The translations under genes were made by a program, and so were the position numbers. A model generated the notes under the pieces. That model was not told the origin of the DNA. It made no database searches and saw only the letters and a list, made by a program, of their open reading frames with translations. From positions 42,244,856-42,308,855 of the forward strand of contig NC_060063.1 of NCBI RefSeq assembly GCF_020283565.1: a stretch of DNA of 64,000 nt. The letters are read 5' to 3'. Shown piece by piece: positions 11,201 to 21,480 of the stretch. The stretch is from Trifolium pratense. Its lineage: Eukaryota > Streptophyta > Magnoliopsida > Fabales > Fabaceae. Positions within the stretch are counted from its first letter, which is position 1. The number at the start of each line of letters is the position of its first letter.

Positions 11201-14200
11201 GATAAAAGTAGTAAGGCAAGAAAAGAATAAATATTTCGTACAAGCGGTACTCAACCCATCAACATCAGCAATGTATGTATGTGTGTGTATATATATAGTA
11301 CTCCCCCAAGATATATAAAAGCCAAAAAAATAAGCCGCAAGGCAAAAGAAAAATAAGAGGCACCCACTCCCATTATCTAGAAATGGATTTCCTAAAGTTG
11401 AGTTTCCCATACTATTGAGAAAAAGAGGTTTATTTGAGGAAGAGAGAGAAAACAAAGTTTTTAAAAAATAAATAAAAAAGAATGACTTTATCGCATTTAC
11501 ACATGCAGTGGATCTTGGTCCCCATTATCTAACTATACAATCTAGAGGAAAAATTCAACTTCATTCATACAAATGACCTAGACAACTGTCTGTCAAAGCA
11601 TAACAATGTCCCCCTTGTGTGCTCTTAGAATTGAGAGTTGAGTCTAACTCAACCTTATAAAATTGGCTTATAAGGTAAGGATTGTCATCACTTATAAACA
11701 CATATTTAGGTCATCTTGTAACCGATGTGGGACTTCTTAACAAACCTCCTCACGCCCAACACTATTGGGCTTGGTGTGTTGATATAAACGGTGGGTGGTC
11801 CGATAACGGAAACCTGATAACAGGTGGCCCAATAAAATAGTTGAGAGACTTTGATACCATCTTAGAATTAAGAGTTGAGTCTAACTCAACCCTACAAAAT
11901 CGGCTCGTAAAATGAAGATTGTCGTCATGAAATGGAAGAGTCGGAAGAGAGTTGCAGCTCCGGTGGAGGCGGGTCTTGGGGTTTGACGGGGTATGAAACG
12001 GGTTGGATTGGAACGGGTTGGAAGGGAGGGTTTGATTCAGATGATGAAAAGGATCTGTTGTGAGAGAAGAAGGAAGGTGAGAGGGAAGAGTGGAAATGGG
12101 ATGGGTGGTTAGATATACTACCATGGCATCAATAAAGCTTCTCTCCCATTTCCACTCTTCCCTCTCACATTCATTCTTCTCTCACAACTATTTAGATCGA
12201 ATATTGGTGCATTTATGAATGTTGTATTGCAAACAAAGCCCGGTGCCTTAAAGAAGACTTCTTAACACGCGCCTTCTTCTTAGACTTGAAAACCCCAAAA
12301 AGCCAACAAACAACGCCCCAATAGAATTTGGCATGACCTTCACCAAACCCAATTATAAACCTCCAACCAAATTTTCCAGGCAAACAGACATAACAAAAAG
12401 AGACGGTCCTCCGATTCAATAGCCTTTGGACAAAATGGACACGTGAGACTATGATCTCCATCGAAATTACACCTCTTTTTGCCAAATTAACTCTAGTCAT
12501 AAGACGACAAAGCAAGACTTATCAAGAAAAAACAACCACTTTTGACGGAGTCCAACTCTCCCAAACACCCTCCACCACCCGACGATGTACTTGACTCAAG
12601 GTTGAAGAAGATGAGCCAAACCTTTGGCATAAGTATATGTAATTAACTTTAACCGAATACAAACCTCCACTATCTAGCCGGTACACCCAAGCATCTTCGT
12701 CAGCTGCAAAAGTTTATAGAGCCAAAGCACCCAATAACCATCTCCCACCCTCCCATATCTCCCAAATCAATTTGCTTTATTTTTTTTTATTTTCCCTATT
12801 TATATGAGATGACACGGTGAAAACCAACAACTAAAATAATGTACGAAGTTTCTATCGGCAAGAAGGGTTTTCTCCTTCCAACCAAAATTTCTTCATATGC
12901 AAAAGTCGTGGATCGAACCCCTTTTATTCATCTCAACTAAGAGGATTCAATTTTGTTTCAAGTAGTGTAGTGGTTAGAACTTCATTCCTTAAATTGAATA
13001 AGCATAAAATTCCGATTTCGAACCCCGATCTCTATATATTTCTACCAACTGAGTTATGTTCAATGAAACTAGGGTCAATTTAATTCCCAACAATTAAGTG
13101 AATTTGTATTGATGCACTATCAAAGTAGGAATGATCAATATTTTATTGAATTGCCTTCAAGCAAAATGATGGATTTGTCATGTCATGCAAATTTTCAGGG
13201 AATTCCTTTCAAAACACAAGCAAGAAACTTCAAGAAAGTAACAGCTTGGTTGAGGCACAAGTTAGGCAGTTCTGATTCCAAAACATTGTTATCAAATGCT
13301 GTCTACATGTTTAGCATTGGATCTAATGATTATCTTAGTCCAATCTTGACAAATTCTAATGTTCTAAAGTACTATTCTCATTCAGAATATGTTAGCATGG
13401 TTGTTGGTAACTTCACTTCCACTATCAAGGTACAAATGTTCGTATTTACATACATTTTTTAGATTTTTATCACTAATTCAATTTTTATTAATAGAATAAT
13501 AATACTATACATACAATTTATAGTGTTACACAAATTGAAATTCTTTTGGGTAAATTACACTTTTGACACTCTAACTTTTACAAACTTGCAATTTTGGCCT
13601 CTTAATTTTTAAAATAGCAATTTTGACCCCTAACCTTAGCCCATTTTGCAAAAGGTTGACCCCCACTAATTTTGACCAAATCAACACACACGTGGACGGT
13701 GAATCACATGCCACGTCAGCATTTATGGGCCAAAAGTGCTAATATTAAAATTATAAGACTAAAATAACAAGTTTGTAAAAATTAAAGGGTCAAAAGTGCA
13801 ATTTAACCAATTCTTTTTATTTTGGTCAAGTGCATGCATGGTTCTGATTTATAATATGGTTTTAATTTTCAGGAAATACATAAAAGTGGGGCTAGAAAAT
13901 TTGCAATCTTGAACTTACCACCATTAGGTTGTCTTCCAGGAACTAGAATAATTCAATCACAAGGGAAAGTTAGCTGCTTAAAAGAGCTTTCATCACTTAC
14001 AAGTATACATAATCAAGCTCTTTATGTGGCTCTCTTAGAATTGGAGAAACAATTAAGGGACTTCAAATTTACTCTCTATGATTTGAACTCTGATATCACT
14101 CAAATGATCAACGATCCCTTAAAATATGGTACACTCTCTGCCTCTCATTTTAAAAGTATTTGTTCGTCGTAAATGTGTTGATTCAAAATTGAATTAAACT

Positions 14201-14997
14201 CGAATCATTTACAAGGTATCAGGTTCAAACTCGATGGAAAAATGTGACCGAAAAAGATGTTCAACCAAATTCTTCAATAGCGATTAGTCATCGACAAATA
14301 TTGGTGGATATATTAACCACCCACAATATATAGAATATAGTTCCCAAAAACATGCTGCTCTTAGTTATTGATATCTTAGTAGCATATAACTCCTACTATA
14401 ATGAAGATGCTTTTTATCATAGAAAAAGTTTCAAGGAAATTTTTAGAGACTGAAAATGAAATTTGATATATTTAGAGGGACTAAAAACATGTTTAACTCT
14501 ATAAATAAATATGCTTGACGTCATTAATATGTTAATTATCTAGAATATAGTTCAGTTTGTAGGAACATCGCATTATATATGCAGGGGGCGGGATTCAAAT
14601 CCGAAATTTTCCACTTATTCATCTCAATAGATGAATTTCTAGCCACTAAGACTACTTAATTTTTTTTTACTATCTAGAAGATAACATGAGACGGATGTAG
14701 TAAGTCTATAGTATTTGCAGATTAATATCTGAAAATTATGGTTATTGATATGACACAGGTTTGAAGGAAGGAAAATCAGCATGTTGTGGGAGTGGGTCAT
14801 TTAGAGGAAAATATAGTTGTGGTGGAAAAAGAGGAGAGAAACACTTTGAATTATGTCACAAACCAAATGAACATTTATTTTGGGATTCTTACCATCTTAC
14901 AGAAAATGCTTATAAACAATTGGCAGCTCGAATGTGGGATCATACTGGAAATTCTCACACTATTGGGAATTATATTATCAGTGATTTCTTCCAATAA
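8262..14997 (+). CDS. GDSL esterase/lipase, complete five-exon gene
   Basis: Exons 8262-8529, 10310-10431, 13199-13429, 13873-14128 and 14759-14997, all with GT-AG borders and matching phases (1, 0, 0, 1); 371 aa, a normal length for plant GDSL esterase/lipases. Residues 1-26 form a hydrophobic secretion signal. Block I is FGDSFLDAGNN with the nucleophile Ser44; block III is IGSNDY; the last exon gives WDSYH with the Asp335/His338 pair. The conserved ACCGSG and ELC cysteines are present. Such enzymes hydrolyse ester bonds in lipids or cell-wall polymers outside the cell; the substrate cannot be told from sequence. A TATA-like 'tatatatatggg' lies about 65 bases before the ATG at 8262 (a second ATG is adjacent). 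Introns 1 and 2 are about 1.8 and 2.8 kb and full of transposons. No stop or frameshift, so it appears functional. Confidence 0.92.
8630..9201. mobile_element. Non-autonomous hAT element in GDSL intron 1
   Basis: Ends 'taggggtgctcg' and, inverted, 'taggggtgatcg', flanked by an exact 8-bp duplication AGTTAGAG (8622-8629 and 9202-9209), the hAT hallmark. The 572-bp body is rich in 'cggttcggtt'-type phrases and has no transposase ORF. Confidence 0.85.
9235..9369 (-). mobile_element. tRNA-derived SINE, minus orientation
   Basis: Read on the minus strand it has box A 'gtagtctagtggctaa' and box B 'ggttcgaaccc'. The A/T-homopolymer end abuts the target duplication AAACTACATTTG (9223-9234 and 9370-9381). 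Same family as the copies near 9.8, 13.0, 14.6, 29.9 and 35.9 kb. Confidence 0.8.
9765..9880 (-). mobile_element. Degenerate SINE of the same family
   Basis: Matches the minus-strand SINE pattern ('aactcaatttgtaagaa', then 'gttctaaatc' and 'aaactacttgaca') with a decayed box B. Lies in GDSL intron 1. Confidence 0.5.
9881..10300. other. Rest of GDSL intron 1, unrecognised
   Basis: A minus-strand ORF (10164-9832) containing MDTPTLLTKGKFKPS runs through here. It has no domain I recognise and partly overlaps the SINE. It may be a captured fragment or chance. Confidence 0.3.
10723..10816 (+). repeat. 47-bp tandem duplication inside a SINE-like element
   Basis: Two identical 47-bp units (10723-10769 and 10770-10816) each contain the box A-like 'gatctagtggtgagg'. 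Box B-like 'gggttcgatcccc' and an A-rich tail follow at about 10815-10850. A related element near 16.3 kb also carries a duplication. Confidence 0.75.
11035..11153. repeat. Imperfect direct repeat, about 55-bp units
   Basis: 'caaacaacaaaccaatt' through 'tttttgtctttcaattg' occurs twice (about 11035-11090 and 11099-11153) with few differences. Noncoding, in GDSL intron 2. Confidence 0.7.
11620..11927 (-). mobile_element. TRIM-like miniature LTR retrotransposon, 5' LTR truncated
   Basis: Read on the minus strand: a partial LTR ending 'actcttaattctaaga' (about 11927-11864) is followed at once by 'tggtatcaaag', a primer-binding site like initiator Met-tRNA. A purine-rich 'gggcgtgaggagg' precedes a second LTR that starts TGTTAAGAAGTCCCACATCG (11742 down to about 11622). 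With about 0.1 kb between repeats and no coding sequence, this fits a terminal-repeat retrotransposon in miniature. It lies in GDSL intron 2. Confidence 0.65.
12058..12187. repeat. Foldback hairpin, about 45-bp arms
   Basis: Arm 12058-12102 ('gttgtgagagaagaagg...') pairs with 12143-12187 ('...ttcttctctcacaac') with only a few mismatches around a loop of about 40 bases. Could be a miniature foldback transposon or a hairpin RNA source. Confidence 0.7.
12208..12770 (-). pseudogene. LINE reverse-transcriptase fragment (zf-RVT region), antisense in GDSL intron 2
   Basis: The minus strand encodes, across frameshifts, the region after the reverse transcriptase of plant L1-type LINEs: DAWVYRLDSGGLYSVK, then a zinc-binding stretch with CPFCPKAIESEDRLF, then KKKARVKK. 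Several frames and stops are involved, so it is dead. No tail or target duplication was identified. Confidence 0.7.
12955..13065 (+). mobile_element. tRNA-derived SINE, plus orientation
   Basis: Box A 'gtagtgtagtggttagaa', box B 'tttcgaaccccg' and the family's 3' signature 'ctaccaactgagttatg'. Lies just before GDSL exon 3. Confidence 0.65.
13548..13808. mobile_element. Short MULE-type MITE in GDSL intron 3
   Basis: Inverted ends 'gggtaaattacacttttga' and 'ggttaaattgcacttttga', flanked by the exact 9-bp duplication AATTCTTTT (13539-13547 and 13809-13817). 261 bp, noncoding. Confidence 0.85.
14546..14670 (-). mobile_element. tRNA-derived SINE in GDSL intron 4
   Basis: Minus-strand copy of the SINE family, with box B-like 'ggatttgaatcccg' and a T-run end on the plus strand, flanked by TATCTAGAA (14537-14545 and 14671-14679). 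Confidence 0.75.
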
Positions 14998-15283
14998 ACT
15001 CAGAAATGTTTCAGAAGCTAGAGAAGCAGCTAATGGGATTCTAATAATCAATCAAGTAATGAAATACCCTTCAATTTATGGTATTCATTCATGGAAACTA
15101 TCAATTTATTATGTAGAAGCTTTGTCTCTGTGCACAGAAAGAAAAAAAAAGTCTTGCACCATGTAAGAGTGTATTTTTCACCATTTGATCAATAAGTTCG
15201 ATCATATCTCATTTGATCTTGATAAGATTTATTGATCCAATGATAGAAACTATTTTGAATATAATGAAAGACTCATAAAATTG

Positions 15284-15445
15284 ATCTATATCTTATATAA
15301 GAGTTTAATGATGGTCACACTATCAAGGTAAATCGATCTATTTTGAATACAATGTGTATGTTCAAATCTATATCTTATGTAAGAGTTTAATGATGGTCAT
15401 ATCAAGGTAAATTGATCTATTTTGAATATAATGTGTATGTTCAAA
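15284..15445. repeat. Tandem repeat, about 80-bp unit, two copies
   Basis: 'atctatatcttat' through 'aatgtgtatgttcaa' occurs twice in a row with a few substitutions and a short indel, just downstream of the GDSL gene. Confidence 0.75.
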
Positions 15446-15562
15446 TTGACAGTGAATTTGACAGAATTTCAACATGCAACCTTAATTTTGACAAAAACTG
15501 CAATCAACATGCACTAAATTCATCTTACATTGTTAAATTTACATTTAATTATTTTTTTGGAA

Positions 15563-15830
15563 AGGCTTCAAAGAAGCAAGTATAACACGTAGTGGAAGTG
15601 GCCCTTACAGAGGAGAAAGCAGGTGTGGAGCAGTGGAGGGAAGGAACAAAGGGATAAAAGAATGAGTTATGTGAGTGACAATGTGAGTGAACATGTTTTC
15701 TTTGACTCTCATCATCCTACAGACTACAGACAAAGCTTATCAATATTTCACCAAATGGATATGGAATGGAAATGTCACATGGCCTTGCAAGTTGCAATCT
15801 AAAACACCTATTGTAAATTATCAATGAGGT
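15563..15830 (+). pseudogene. Decayed GDSL lipase last exon, copy 1
   Basis: Translates, with frameshifts and stops, as GFKEASITRSGSGPYRGES, YELCE, HVFFDSHHPT and KAYQYFTKWIWNGNV. This follows the order of the intact gene's last exon, including the Asp/His catalytic stretch (DSHH) that the intact gene has as DSYH. The two active-site cysteines of ACCGSG are lost. No earlier exons are recognisable nearby. Confidence 0.75.
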
Positions 15831-16269
15831 TGATGGTTCTCACTACACACTTCTCTGCTAATCTAAATTTCTTGATATATGTTATAAAAAAGAAAGTAAT
15901 TTGCTAAATATTAATTATGATATCTAGTTAATATTAGCTAATCTCTGCATGAAAGTGAAGTGGCCAGCAATGTGACCACCCGATCCATCTGAATGCAGAT
16001 CATTCCAAGCGTGTTACTTACTTATTTATGACCTCGACAAATAATATGATGAAAAGAATAGGCCTAGAACAAACAAGTACAAAATCACAATAATGGCAGA
16101 TGCAAACACTAATTGCAATAGCAATCCACATAAGATACACATCATTCTCAGAACTAAGACAAAGTGTGCGAACTAACATTATAGCCAGTTTTGGTTCTTT
16201 CTTGTGTGCAATGTTGCTTATCATTCTCAGAACAGTAAGTTGCTATTCTGCTAAGCCTAACAAAAGGGA

Positions 16270-16400
16270 ACAACACTAAGCCACTAAGTTTGGTCTAGTG
16301 GCGAGGGGTTTGAGTAGTATGCATGATGTCTTAGGTTTAAACCTCAACACTAAGCCACTAGGTTTGGTCTAGTAGCGAGAGGTTTGAGTAGTATGCATGA
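16270..16400 (+). repeat. Duplicated SINE-like segment
   Basis: 'aagccactaagtttggtctagtggcgag' type sequence occurs twice (about 16276-16330 and 16350-16400), each with a box A-like 'ggtctagt'. Related to the element at 10.7 kb. Confidence 0.6.
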
Positions 16401-16840
16401 GAATATTCTCATTTGTTTTTTGTATATTTCGTTTCTGATGCATGAGAATAAATTGTTTCTACTATCAAAGAGAGAATGGAGGAAACTTTGCTCAAGTCCT
16501 GTATAAGAAGTGAACCAAAACTGTTTATGTGATAAGAAAAATAACAACTTCTAGATGCCGCCATAGTCTTGCAAATAGGCACTCAATGATTATTTCACTT
16601 ATCTACCAACACAATTGAGCTTCATCAGTTGCAGTGAAGACATTAAAGCAGACATTGGGCAAAACCCAAGAGGGGTTTGGAACAAAGAAGGATTTGGAAC
16701 AATGTTTCTACTATAATACACTTTTAGACAAAATCAACAAGCCTTTCAAATAGGGTAGGCCATGGCCAAGTGGCTAACTTCTATCCTTAATTTAATACAT
16801 TGTGGTTTGTTTTTAATCTGGTATTGTCCACACATTGTAT

Positions 16841-17056
16841 AGAATTTAAAGGACGAAAGACAGCCTGCTGTGGAAGTGGAGCAGATAGATCTTCTGGGTG
16901 TGGAAGAGGATTTACAGGAAGAGAAAATTTTGAGGTAAGCAGTAACCCTGCTGAATGTGTGTAGTTTGATGGAGCTCATACAACTGAGATAGCAAATTGC
17001 CAATTAGCAGAGCTACAGCAGAAACAGCCACCAACTATTGCAGGGCCTTGTAATTA
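16841..17056 (+). pseudogene. Decayed GDSL lipase last exon, copy 2
   Basis: Preceded by an acceptor-like 'cattgtatag'. One frame reads GRKTACCGSGADRSSGCG, NPAECV, a TAG stop, then FDGAHTTEIANCQLAEL and ends at TAA near 17056. It keeps ACCGSG and the catalytic-type D..H but has the in-frame stop and no recognisable upstream exons. It is less like the intact gene than copy 1 is and may derive from another family member. Confidence 0.7.
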
Positions 17057-17478
17057 AGTACTACAATAATGTTATCAATGTTGTTACGATTAATTAGAGT
17101 TTCTACCTTTTTTTTATTAATGCAGATTCTATTATTTAGTAACCATGAACAATTTTTCTTTAGCTGCTAAAGTATAAGATGGTTATTTCACAATATAAAA
17201 GATTTATGAAACCAAAAGAATTTCAAAACTCTGATGAATCTGATAGATTTATTACAAACTAACAATATATAACAGTGTAAACAAACACGGTTTCTTAGCC
17301 CCAATCAGGTGATAGTTAATCAACCAGGCGCTTAAAGACTATGCTATAACGTTTAACTGACGGAACCAACAAAGAAAAAAACTTCTTAACTATTGAAATT
17401 CTAGCAATTGCACCAGACAACATGCAAACTTTTGCTAGCCAGAGAAAAGGATTGACTTAGCACTACTAGAGTAATTTC

Positions 17479-19014
17479 TCACAAAACCTGGTTTTGTTCA
17501 TCCTGATATTTCAAAGCAGTTGTCCATGTACCTTGCACACTAGGGTGTTTGGTTACATGTCTCGTCCTCAGCTTAATTACTTTCCTTCCCAGTGAATTCC
17601 TTAGCCTGGTTGCATGCAGAAGTATCTCTTCAGGATCCATATTCTTCACACACACCACTCGGTCGTTATGGTTCTCTGTTTTCCACAAGAGTATCATCAA
17701 TTACAATTATGATATAAATTCTTAGCGAGAAAGTTACAAGTGAGCCCAAGAATCTTACTGTATAAAGCCTTTAGATGTGGATGCTGACCACGAATCATTT
17801 CAGTGTCTACCTCTAACTGAGGATTCGCCTCCTTAAATGCTGGCAAATGGGATTCCATAAATGCCCTATCAAATATTTAAAACTAAAGTAAGAATCCCTT
17901 GTTCAAAGCAGGAGAGAATATGAAAATGATTATTCATAATTTCATAGTATATTGTTCCAAGCCTTAGGTAAAATGCAAAGACAAGCAGAAGGAACATTGC
18001 GGTTATAAAAACATAGATTAATTTTAAGCCTTATCTCAAACTTGATTGTTAAAAGGTTGTGATTTGGTTTGACATGAGTTCACAGCCAACGAGGCAGAAC
18101 CAAAAAAGCCTAAGATGTCACTAAAAGTAAAAACGATAACTTGATAAACACTAATTTGACATAAACAAGGAAAAACGAATGTGTGCCTCAAAATTCAATC
18201 AAGGCATGTTCATTTTTCCATGTTTATGTCAAATTGGTGATGCCGATCATGTTACATACTATGAAGTACGGACACATACATGACACAGACACTAACACAT
18301 CGACACCGATGATAATTTGAAAAAGAATATGATATAATTCAATGTAATCATATGTGTCAATGTCATGTCTGACGCGTGTCTGACACTGATACAAACCTAA
18401 ACCTAATCTAAGGAGTGTTTGTGCTTCATAGGTTACAGGACACTAAGTGCAGTAAAAAAAAATGAATGCGCGCCTCAAAATTAAACGCATATTTTTGTCA
18501 CATCGATCATATTACTGATAACAAAATGAAGAAACTAAAAATTTTACTGAATTCAAAGTTCAAAAACAAAAAATTAAGCCTGAATTTTCAAACAAAAAAT
18601 ATATATATATATAATCTAATAGTAATAAGTGACTAACAAAACCTATACCAAAAACAACATAGTCTAATTGAAACAATCATTCTATTAAATGAAAACCAAT
18701 CATGTAACACTCTAATCAACCTCAACCGTTAAGTGCAAGAAAACCAAAAATTGGGCAAAATCAATTTAACTTGTATATGAACCTGATTTTAGGTTGTGAC
18801 ATAAACAACTATAAATCCAATACCCAAATAAAAACGAAGCTAAAAACAAAAACTTTTAGGTTTTCAAAAGCATAAATCGATGAATGTGATATGAAAAATT
18901 GAAACATGTAAAGGGATTGTATATGTATATATACCTAATGCCTTTGCTACTTCCACCCCAATCGCTGTAGCTAACAACGAGTTTCTTAAGTTGCCAAACT
19001 CCTCGCAATGCCAT
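17479..19014 (-). CDS. MRPL43: Mitochondrial ribosomal protein mL43 (L51/S25/CI-B8 domain)
   Basis: Minus-strand exons 19014-18935, 17865-17759 and 17675-17479, GT-AG borders, phases 2 and 1; 127 aa, close to the remembered plant homologue. It starts MALRGVWQLKKLVVSYSDWG and contains GQHPHLKALYKNHNDRVVCV, then RLRNSLGRKV and the near-invariant TRHVTKHPSVQGTW. This small thioredoxin-like-fold protein is part of the large subunit of the mitochondrial ribosome. Targeting appears to be internal, as there is no long presequence. Intron 1 is about 1.07 kb and contains a decayed repeat around 18.26-18.41 kb. A telo-box-like element lies just upstream. No defects seen. Confidence 0.93.
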
Positions 19015-19079
19015 CTGATGAACGGCGGTTGTGGGACGGCTGACGGTGATCAGAGACGGTGGCTCTGTGAGCTGTGTGG

Positions 19080-19090
19080 TTTTAGGGTTA
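19080..19090 (-). promoter_or_regulatory. Telo-box-like element upstream of mL43
   Basis: On the minus strand it reads 'taaccctaaaa', about 66 bases before the ATG. Telo-boxes (AAACCCTAA) are common in plant ribosomal-protein promoters. The match is partial and its function is inferred. Confidence 0.4.
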
Positions 19091-19139
19091 CAAAGTAAAG
19101 TTTCGGTATTTTAATTTTGAGAAATTCTCAATTTCAATT

Positions 19140-20438
19140 TTAGGGGTTTAATGAAATGAAATGAAGTGTTTTCATCCGTTCGATTTGAATGATTTAAAGG
19201 GATGGATGGGTCGAGATAGCGGTTAGGGAGAGGATGTGGTGGAGAAGACCACAGAGAGATATGGCAAACCGAGAATTTTGTTTTTTATTTTACCTTAAAT
19301 GCAATTTTTTTTTTTTTAATCTCTCAAATATTTTTAGTTTTCCAAAAATATCTCTCTAATATTTTTAAATTGTTCATTTCTTTTAAAAATCAGTTTTTTA
19401 TCCCTATTTTAAAAGTCAACGTTTTTTAAGTTCATCTTTTATTTTATTGATTGATTGATGATATAGTGCTGCAATTGTGGACGTGATAAGAATAATTAGA
19501 AATCTTTTTTTTTATGTTATGTTCTTGTATTCATTTCATTTAAAATTGAAAAGAAAACTAATAAAAACTAAAACATTTAAAATAAATACTAACAATAAAG
19601 TTAAAACAAAAATAAAACTAAATCATTTAAAATTATAAAAGATAATCAGGTTTTACAAACCCTAAATCAAATTCTGGATTTGCCATCATCATTTGTTATT
19701 CAGATTCGGCAAACATATTGATGTTTTCTAAGATGATTTATCAAATAAAAAATGAGAAGTTTCAAATCTGTGTTTGTCGAATCATCTCCCCACCATCTCC
19801 TTACCATGGTGAAGAAGATGATGATGGTGAAGAGATAATTCAGCAAACACATATCTGAAACTTCTCATTTTTTATTTTTTATTTTTAATTTTACAAATTT
19901 TTTATGGAAACTCTATCTCTTCTTTTCCGGATCTATTTTGTCTATCTTTCGTGTTTGGATAAGTGATGACTATGGCCTATCTTTTGTTGATAGGTTGCAG
20001 TAAATTTCTTATAAAAAGAATGTAGTATTATTTATTAACTACATCTTAGTTTTATTAACTATATAGTTTTATTATAGATATCGGTTCATTCCACCGGTTT
20101 AACCCGGTTTAATCTGATTTATCATGCAGTTCGATCAGTGACTCAGTGGTTCAACCAATGAACCAGTGACCCTGTACCTTTACTAGTTCGATAACCGGTC
20201 CAGTTTTTAAAACACCGTAACAAACAACAAAGTTTTCTCTACTTCACATGATGAAAATGTTACAGCAATTTATTTCTTTGAACACTAAGAGATGACGTGA
20301 AACCAAAGTTGATTAAAAGATAAGATATGAAACCAAACATATACAAATACTCTTTTAGACATAGGGACAAAGATTCTGTGCAGTAAAAAAATACCAAAAT
20401 TATATGTAGTAAAATATTTCAGTCATTAATTTGAGATC
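19140..20438. other. Intergenic, AT-rich, with a foldback and a repeat end
   Basis: No gene seen. Contains the hairpin at 19743-19875 and, at about 20085-20218, a lone repeat end rich in 'ccggtt' ('gataaccggtccagtttt'), typical of the terminus of a high-copy plant transposon. Confidence 0.55.
19743..19875. repeat. Foldback hairpin
   Basis: 'aaaaaatgagaagtttcaaa' near 19746 pairs with 'tctgaaacttctcatttttt' near 19853. Pairing continues inward through 'tgtgtttg' and 'caaacaca'. The loop holds 'accatcatcatcttcttcacc'-like self-complementary sequence. Confidence 0.65.
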
Positions 20439-20450
20439 AAACCGTTGATT

Positions 20451-20984
20451 CACAACATTAGCTGGAGTCCACCGCTTAGGGGCACCCTGAAGATCAATGT
20501 GGATGCTCACCTAAGCAGTGATGGCCATTGGTCAACAGGGCTGGTTCTGAGACGGTCAGATGAAAGCGCCGTTGGAGCTGCAACTAGGGTTCATAAAGGG
20601 GTAGCGGATGTAGTAACAGGAGAGGCGATGGTTTTGAATGACGCTATGGATTGGGTCGAAAAGCTTGGAGAAGACAAGGTAATATTTGAACTGGACTCTC
20701 AAATCGTAGTGAAGGCTATGAAAGAGAAAGCGAAGGTTCGACGGGGATGGGGTGGTGTGATTCGACGATGCAAGCTCTTCCTCGATGATAAACCTCAAGC
20801 TAACATCGTTTGGGTTCCTAGGGCTGCAAACAAAGTTGCTCATGAGTTAGCAAAATGGGCCGAACACGAGCCCAATAGAAAATGGTTAAATATTACACCC
20901 CCTTGTATTTGGTCTCTTATACAAAAAGATAAGAGCCTTATTGCTTCTTCTTAGTTTGCTAATAAAATTTTTCCTTAAAAAAAA
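20451..20984 (+). mobile_element. 5'-truncated LINE insertion encoding an RNase H domain
   Basis: An uninterrupted frame (to the TAG at 20952-20954, about 168 codons) encodes the C-terminal RNase H domain of plant L1-type LINEs. Visible are SWSPPLRGTLKINVDAH, the central GEAMVLNDAMDW and ELDSQIVV, and VPRAANKVAHELAKWAEHE. It is followed by AATAAA-like signals and an A-run, then a repeat of the left flank: AAACCGTTGATT at 20439-20450 and 20985-20996. The first codons fall in the duplicated flank and no ATG precedes the domain. It is therefore a retrotransposition product, not a host gene. The intact frame suggests it is young. Confidence 0.85.
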
Positions 20985-21344
20985 AAACCGTTGATTTTGT
21001 ATTACATTTTTATAAAATAAGTGCTAAATAATATCTATCATTAATTCAAGGCTTAATTAGTTAAATGGTCTCTTAAAGACATTTTAGGTTTCATATTGAT
21101 CCCTTAAAGAAAAAAAGTTCATTTTGGTCCCTTAAAGATATTTCCGTTTGCCACTATAGTCCTTTTTCGTTAATTTTAACCCCTAAATTATAAGGTAGAA
21201 CAACATTATAGGTGCTCCACCATAGACTTCAATAATTTTTTAATATTAACCATTTGATTTCCTTATCAAAAGAACAACCATTGGATCTTAAAAGATCTAT
21301 TGTATCTAATAATGTACTACCAACACTTAGTTTTATTTTCTTTT

Positions 21345-21480
21345 CTTCATCTCCTTCATTCCAAAGGACAAGGAACTTATGAACAAAAACAAAAGTTGCT
21401 ACCTTTAGCACAAAAGATGCAAATAATTGGTTGTTATGCCCAATCTGAACATGGCCATGGATCTAATGTTCAAGGGTTAG
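21345..21480 (+). pseudogene. Captured acyl-CoA oxidase (ACX1-like) fragment
   Basis: Encodes SKGQGTYEQKQKLLPLAQKM, QIIGCYAQSEHGHGSNVQG and LE, matching the conserved region of peroxisomal acyl-CoA oxidases, where the family has GQGT, KMQIIGCYAQTELGHGSNVQ and GLE. About 40 residues only, in one open frame that continues into the next fragment. Lies inside the Pack-MULE; nothing else of the oxidase is present. Confidence 0.85.

Noticed and set aside
20445..20954. RNase H-like ORF as a host gene
   Set aside because: No ATG, starts within a duplicated target site, and is followed by an A-tail; it is a truncated LINE.
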